This document shows positions 60,901 through 64,000 of a stretch of DNA of 64,000 nucleotides, one piece after another. The stretch is from positions 372,001 to 436,000 of the forward strand of contig OY720102.1 of the NCBI GenBank assembly GCA_963082875.1, written 5' to 3'. Each line of letters starts with the position of its first letter. The stretch's first letter is position 1. The position numbers and the translations under genes were made by a program. Origin of the DNA: Corella eumyota. Lineage: Eukaryota; Chordata; Ascidiacea; Phlebobranchia; Corellidae. Below the pieces are notes generated by a model. The model was not told where the DNA came from. It was given only the letters and a program-made list of their open reading frames with translations, and ran no database searches.

Positions 60901-61361
60901 TATCCTGGAGGCAAAATCTCACTTAAGCAAAGTCCAATTTTAAACTTGATTTTTTGACATTTCAAATTTTGATTATTGGATATAGCAATTATTCCAGACA
61001 ACTATGTTTACACAAAAACAATTAACTAATCACATTAAAATTAACATTTTTAAAGATCAGAATACCCCAAAACCAGGACCCATAATATTTTTTATATTTA
61101 TATATATATTTAAAATTAAAATAAATAATGTTTTGGAATTGGTATCATGACAACTAAAACATAAATATTATAAAAAAAAAAGTTTTAATTGACAAAGTTC
61201 TTTTTTACTTAATCAAATGACCCCATTTGACCCCATTTGACCCCTTATACCCTTGACCTTGACCTCTCACCTTCACAACTTGCCACAACTCCGTCACCTT
61301 CTTCACTCGAGTTATCGTCATGATTAATTGAAGTTGGGGATAAAAAATTTTTGTTGCTCAT
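42913..61361 (-). CDS. spns: Spinster-family major facilitator transporter
   Basis: Thirteen exons in phase: 61271-61361 (ATG at 61361), 58592-58795, 53646-53851, 50983-51134, 46583-46649, 46253-46413, 45615-45764, 45415-45542, 45254-45324, 45119-45184, 44886-44984, 44366-44537, 42913-43307; 653 residues. A polar N-terminus is followed by [39 protein letters not shown] motif A (YLGDRFNRK), [18 protein letters not shown] and [20 protein letters not shown], then [10 protein letters not shown]. All are hallmark blocks of SPNS1/2/3. Spinsters are twelve-helix carriers; SPNS1 exports lysophospholipids from lysosomes and SPNS2 exports sphingosine-1-phosphate. Which paralogue is closest is not settled here. 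The Ser/Asp-rich C-tail is longer than in vertebrates. Introns are up to ~4.7 kb. Confidence 0.95.
43833..43985. repeat. 30-bp tandem repeat, about five units
   Basis: The unit GTGACTATTTTGTGACCAAT plus TACAGGAGAT is nearly perfect in the centre. Degraded copies continue to ~44,120. It lies in the last Spinster intron. Confidence 0.93.
44573..44598. repeat. (TA)n microsatellite
   Basis: An uninterrupted TA run in a Spinster intron. Confidence 0.9.
45890..46238 (+). mobile_element. tRNA-derived SINE, disrupted
   Basis: A tail-half fragment (GAAGACTGGGTCGGGGTAAC, 45,910-45,945) is followed, after AT-rich sequence and a decayed head, by a good body and tail (46,020-46,238: GCTGTAGCGCCCTTAAGTAA ... 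CACATAGAGGATAAA). These may be two insertions. Confidence 0.75.
46650..50982. other. Large Spinster intron, mostly AT-rich
   Basis: Contents: a MITE-like palindromic patch (46,690-46,915) built on TTTTCGGTAAAA and its complement; a GC- and CpG-richer zone at 47,270-47,620 with several TGACGTCA and CACGTGA motifs that could be an internal promoter; further TGACGTCA octamers at 48,112, 48,207, 50,358, 50,552 and 50,684; otherwise nothing recognised. Confidence 0.45.
51590..51897 (-). mobile_element. tRNA-derived SINE in Spinster intron
   Basis: Near full length, minus orientation: TTATCCTTAATATTTGG tail boundary, shared body, B-box complement GGGGATCGAACC, head complement ending CACGCTGCC. Confidence 0.87.
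52276..52392 (+). repeat. R2 repeat family copy, partial
   Basis: The blocks TTAAATCATTAAATTGATTT, GCATTGTTGTAATATTTATT and TTTATCAATGTGCGAGAAAA match the other copies. The left part is missing. Confidence 0.75.
53350..53625 (+). mobile_element. tRNA-derived SINE in Spinster intron
   Basis: The head GGGGCAGTGTGGTGTAGCGG and B-box GGGTTTGATCCCC are present. The shared body ends 20 bases before the donor of exon 53646-53851. Confidence 0.85.
53938..54150 (+). mobile_element. tRNA-derived SINE, 5' truncated
   Basis: It begins at the B-box (GAGTTCGATTCCCACTGC) and runs through GAGCCAGCACTTAATCAGCA to GTTTAGGTCGCGCATTGA. The A-box half is missing. Confidence 0.83.
55086..55214 (-). repeat. R2 repeat family copy
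   Basis: Minus-oriented: TTTTCGCGCATTGATAAAAG, ATTACAACAATGTGACGGG and AATTTAATGATTTAAAACAT. Confidence 0.8.
56165..56362 (-). mobile_element. tRNA-derived SINE, partial
   Basis: Minus-oriented: body GACCCAGTCTCAAGTTGGC, GATTATAATTGCCCGATAAT, and B-box complement GGGGATCGAACCCACGACC. The tail boundary and A-box are lost. Confidence 0.8.
56816..56996 (-). repeat. R2 repeat family copy, longest
   Basis: Minus-oriented with all blocks, from TTGGTTTTTCGCGCATTGAT to GGCATGGTCACCAAACCCA. It defines the likely ~175-bp full unit. Confidence 0.82.
57893..58560. repeat. ~310-bp direct tandem duplication in Spinster intron 2
   Basis: Two diverged units: 57,893-58,200 and 58,205-58,480. Shared blocks occur in order: GTAATATG(G/A)GCAGAAACT, GATTGGTGTAAAA, AATACTATCA(A/G)CCCTCA, AAACTAAAATTAACACAAAA, AAAACTTTTAAGAA. 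Further short repeats of the 3' part continue to 58,560. Confidence 0.8.
58796..61270. other. Spinster intron 1
   Basis: AT-rich; it contains TGACGTCA at 59,303 and 59,672 and a doubled ATGACCCCATTTGACCCC phrase at 61,216-61,250 near the exon 1 donor. No exon or mobile element was recognised. Confidence 0.45.
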
Positions 61362-63371
61362 TCTGATTCAGTTTCGTATTTTTTAAAATTATTTTTAGTG
61401 AATTAAAAACTTAATTACTAATTAAAAATCTAAAACAAAATCAAATTAACATTTTTACAACACTCAAAAACACCTTTTGAAAGTTAATATTTCACGGAAG
61501 CAACTTAAACTTTTAAACTTAATAAAACTTCCTGTTCGAAAACTTTTTAAAAATTAACCTTGGTTCCTTAGTTAAACAAGGTCAGTTAATATTGACATTT
61601 TTACAAATTTTTAAATCAATAACAAACTAAAAAATCTCTACAGTTTAAATCAATACATAAAGTTATTACACTAAAGGTAAAGAAAGACCTTCAAACAATT
61701 GCTTAGTTACCAAACTGTCAAAAGTGTAAACATTTTAAATCAATAGAGTAATGATGGCCAGAGTTTTAATAAAAAAAAGAATTATTTTAAAATTGTTTTA
61801 CTAAATAGTATTATATAGTACAAGCCATTTTGGATAAAATATTTAAAGTTTATGCATTAATATTAAGCCATAGAAAAAAGTTTAATTTTCTAAAGTATAA
61901 AACACCCGAGCTACCTTTGACCTACTGACCTACAAAATATAAACTTTCAAACGTATAAAGTAACCAAGTATATTTCTATATATTATATTACAGTGCTATA
62001 CTAAATTAAAGCTTTTTCAAACAACATCTGCTAGTCTGCCAAAATTTAACTACAAAAATCGTTAAACGTAAAAACATCTGTTAAAAATTAAATTCACAAG
62101 CGTTTGAACCTGTTAATTACCGTGTTTACTAACAGCTTAACACCATTTTTTGTACTTTATAACATTCTAACATATTAAAATTAACAATGTCATATTCATA
62201 AATTGATCTAACAGTACATGACCAGGCAATACTTGAATAAAAAACCTCATTCATTTAAGCTTAGTCCACGTCGAATATTTTACTATAGTAAGGGTTATTA
62301 CCGGTCAATTTCAATCATGCGTTATATTAGGTCATTATTTAAACACATGGTAACCGCAAACAATTTTTGCCGAGGATAAACGAAAAATGCAACAACATGC
62401 AATTTTTAAAACTAAAATTAATTTTAGTATAATTTAATTTATTAAAACAATAATTTTAAACTGTTAATGACAGTATCTTACCTTTAATTTCTTTTAAAAT
62501 ATTTAAATTTGTCCATAACAGAGATTTAACTTTGAATTGTTACAAATTGCACTGCAATTCAAAAAATAAATTTTTAAGATAAAATGTTCTAGAATATTCC
62601 AAAAATTTAATTAGATCTTAATAAATTAAACAAAACTATTAATAAAAATCATTTTTTAATTTCGCAGCTTTACTTTAAACTACCTAAACAACCAAAGTTT
62701 TTAAAAAATACAACCAGATAATATCGCTCCTATTGTCATAAATCGCTTTCTTTGAATTAAACAATATCTTATTACATCATAAAGGTAAAACTATGTGTTA
62801 TACTCTTTTTTTTTGTTACACTTTTTATTATGACGTCACAAACATTGGGATAATTCCAAGACAATCAAAACAATTGTTATTTCATTTACAACACTAGAAC
62901 GGACTAATTAGTAAGCTTACCAACGCTCAATTAAATATATCCGAAAAATAGTCAGATAATAGAAAATTGGCGCGCATTAAATTAGTTCAAATAAACAAGT
63001 TTTACTACCTAGTTTGTTATGAGCAAACAATTGGTACCGGCATTACTTATTATTACGTCGTAATAGTAGATAATAATTAACTACATGGTCTGATTGGTAG
63101 GGTTTATTTGAGGGTAAAAGAAAAATAAATTTAAGCCAATAAAAAACAAAATTTCGGTAGCAAAATAAAAGATATATTCATAAGGTCGACAATTGCAAAC
63201 GCGATTTCATTGCAAGAAAGCGATGACGTAACAAGGAATTAAAATGACATCATAACTTTAATAAATATTAACGTTTTTACATAAAAATATATGAAGATGA
63301 CGTCATTAAAGGGTCGAAGTCAGCGTTAATTTAAACCTCAATTACAATCACTCGATTGTTTTAGTATTGTG
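61362..63371. other. Divergent intergenic region, Spinster / ankyrin gene
   Basis: About 2 kb between the two divergent start codons, so probably both promoters. It is AT-rich with TGACGTCA at 62,833 and 63,299, the latter ~70 bases before the ankyrin ATG. Nothing else was recognised. Confidence 0.5.
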
Positions 63372-63539
63372 ATGTCACTAATACACGAGATTGCCGCATG
63401 TGGCGACACAGAGCGATTGGAAGACCTTCTTAAACACAAATGTGATGTCAACGAAATCGACGAAGATTGGGAAGGGAGATCCCCACTTTTTTGGTCCGTT
63501 ATTTCCGGTCACGTGCCATGCACTAGGTTACTACTGGAG
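63372..63539 (+). CDS. Ankyrin-repeat protein, first exon (ANKRD66-like?)
   Basis: The ATG at 63372 opens a 56-codon exon ending at donor GAG|GTAACA; the rest lies beyond the window. The sequence carries one and a half ankyrin repeats (HEIAACGDTERLEDLLKHK, then DVNEIDEDWEGRSPLFWSVI with SGHVPCTRLLLE). The DEDW insertion before the GRSPL turn recalls small ANKRD66-type proteins, but this rests on memory of one family and is weak. An in-frame GTG just before is less likely as start. Confidence 0.65.
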
Positions 63540-63609
63540 GTAACAATGTTTGCAGATCCTCCATTTAATATTTTATAGGTTAAACTATATGGAAGAAATA
63601 TCATGTAGT

Positions 63610-63960
63610 GTGAACTAAAACCAGGACCTGGTATAAAAGATTACAACATGCTGGTGGTGGGAATCAAACCCAGGATTTTGGACTCAATAAATAGATGCTA
63701 CAACATGCAAGCAGTAAGAATTAAACCCAGAACCCCCAAGGTTGTGCAAGAGTGCTACAACATGCCAGCAGTGGGAATCATACCCAGGACCTAGGGCTTT
63801 ATAAATAAATATTACAGCATGCAGTAGAAAGCAAACCCAGTATCTCATGCTATATAAATAAATGCTACAACATGCAAGCAGTAGGGATTAAACCCGGGGC
63901 CTTGGACATCACGTATAAAAGTTATAGCATTTCAGCTGTGGGTATTTTTAGTCCTTGGGT
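63610..63960 (-). repeat. Tandem array of SINE-head-like units, ~60 bp
   Basis: About six units read GCTACAACATGCAAGCAGTG then GGAATTAAACCCAGGACC (complement of the tRNA B-box and the following CACTGC segment) separated by ATAAATA spacers. It lies in the first intron of the ankyrin gene. Confidence 0.85.
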
Positions 63961-64000
63961 CCTAAAAATAAAGTTTAACTCTAAATCTTTACATTTTTAC

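Noticed and set aside
1-64000. Retrovirus-like, LTR or Polinton-type element
   Set aside because: No long terminal repeats, capsid, envelope, integrase or reverse-transcriptase-like frames were recognised anywhere in the window.

Overview
The window looks like nuclear DNA of a tunicate, most likely Ciona (intestinalis/robusta type). The reasons are the strong A+T bias, compact GT-AG multi-exon genes, chordate-type orthologues, and about twenty copies of one tRNA-derived SINE resembling the published Ciona Cics-1 family. No database search was possible. Gene models were built by eye from splice sites, reading-phase agreement and remembered protein families.

Layout. 1-797 (-) is the 3' part of a single-pass membrane protein with a C-type-lectin-like domain and a PPSY tail. 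1613-19614 (+) is a roughly 30-exon gene for a ~2,000-residue WD40 protein of the WDR87/WDR97 type. 21546-24147 (-) is Mediator subunit MED29. 24.2-30.7 kb is a gene-free block of ~127-bp AT-rich tandem arrays, a 34-bp minisatellite split by a SINE, and an unexplained structured GC-richer island. 30693-32620 (-) is the ER cargo receptor CNIH4.

32.9-38.2 kb is a tandem duplication. Each unit carries a small secreted Trp-rich peptide gene (+) and GPANK1 (-). The left GPANK1 copy has lost nearly all of exon 1; the right copy is complete. 38430-39416 (-) is intronless PSMD7/Rpn8. 40918-42166 (+) is a secreted ten-cysteine Ly6/uPAR-like protein that shares promoter, signal-peptide exon and the first bases of intron 1 with the peptide genes. 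42913-61361 (-) is a 13-exon Spinster-family transporter. 63372 onward (+) is the first exon of an ankyrin-repeat gene.

Most genes are unrelated housekeeping loci: transcription (MED29), proteasome (PSMD7), secretory trafficking (CNIH4), transport (Spinster) and a probable RNA-linked G-patch protein (GPANK1). The lineage-specific part is at 33-42 kb, where one promoter plus signal-peptide exon drives two different mature products: a dibasic-site-bearing Trp-rich peptide precursor (two copies) and an LU-domain protein. This is the best candidate for undescribed biology here.

Mobile content: the SINE family, a second ~170-bp repeat family (six copies), and two non-autonomous hAT-like elements with recognisable 8-bp target duplications. 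No retrovirus-like or LTR element, CRISPR array, rRNA or intact tRNA gene was recognised.
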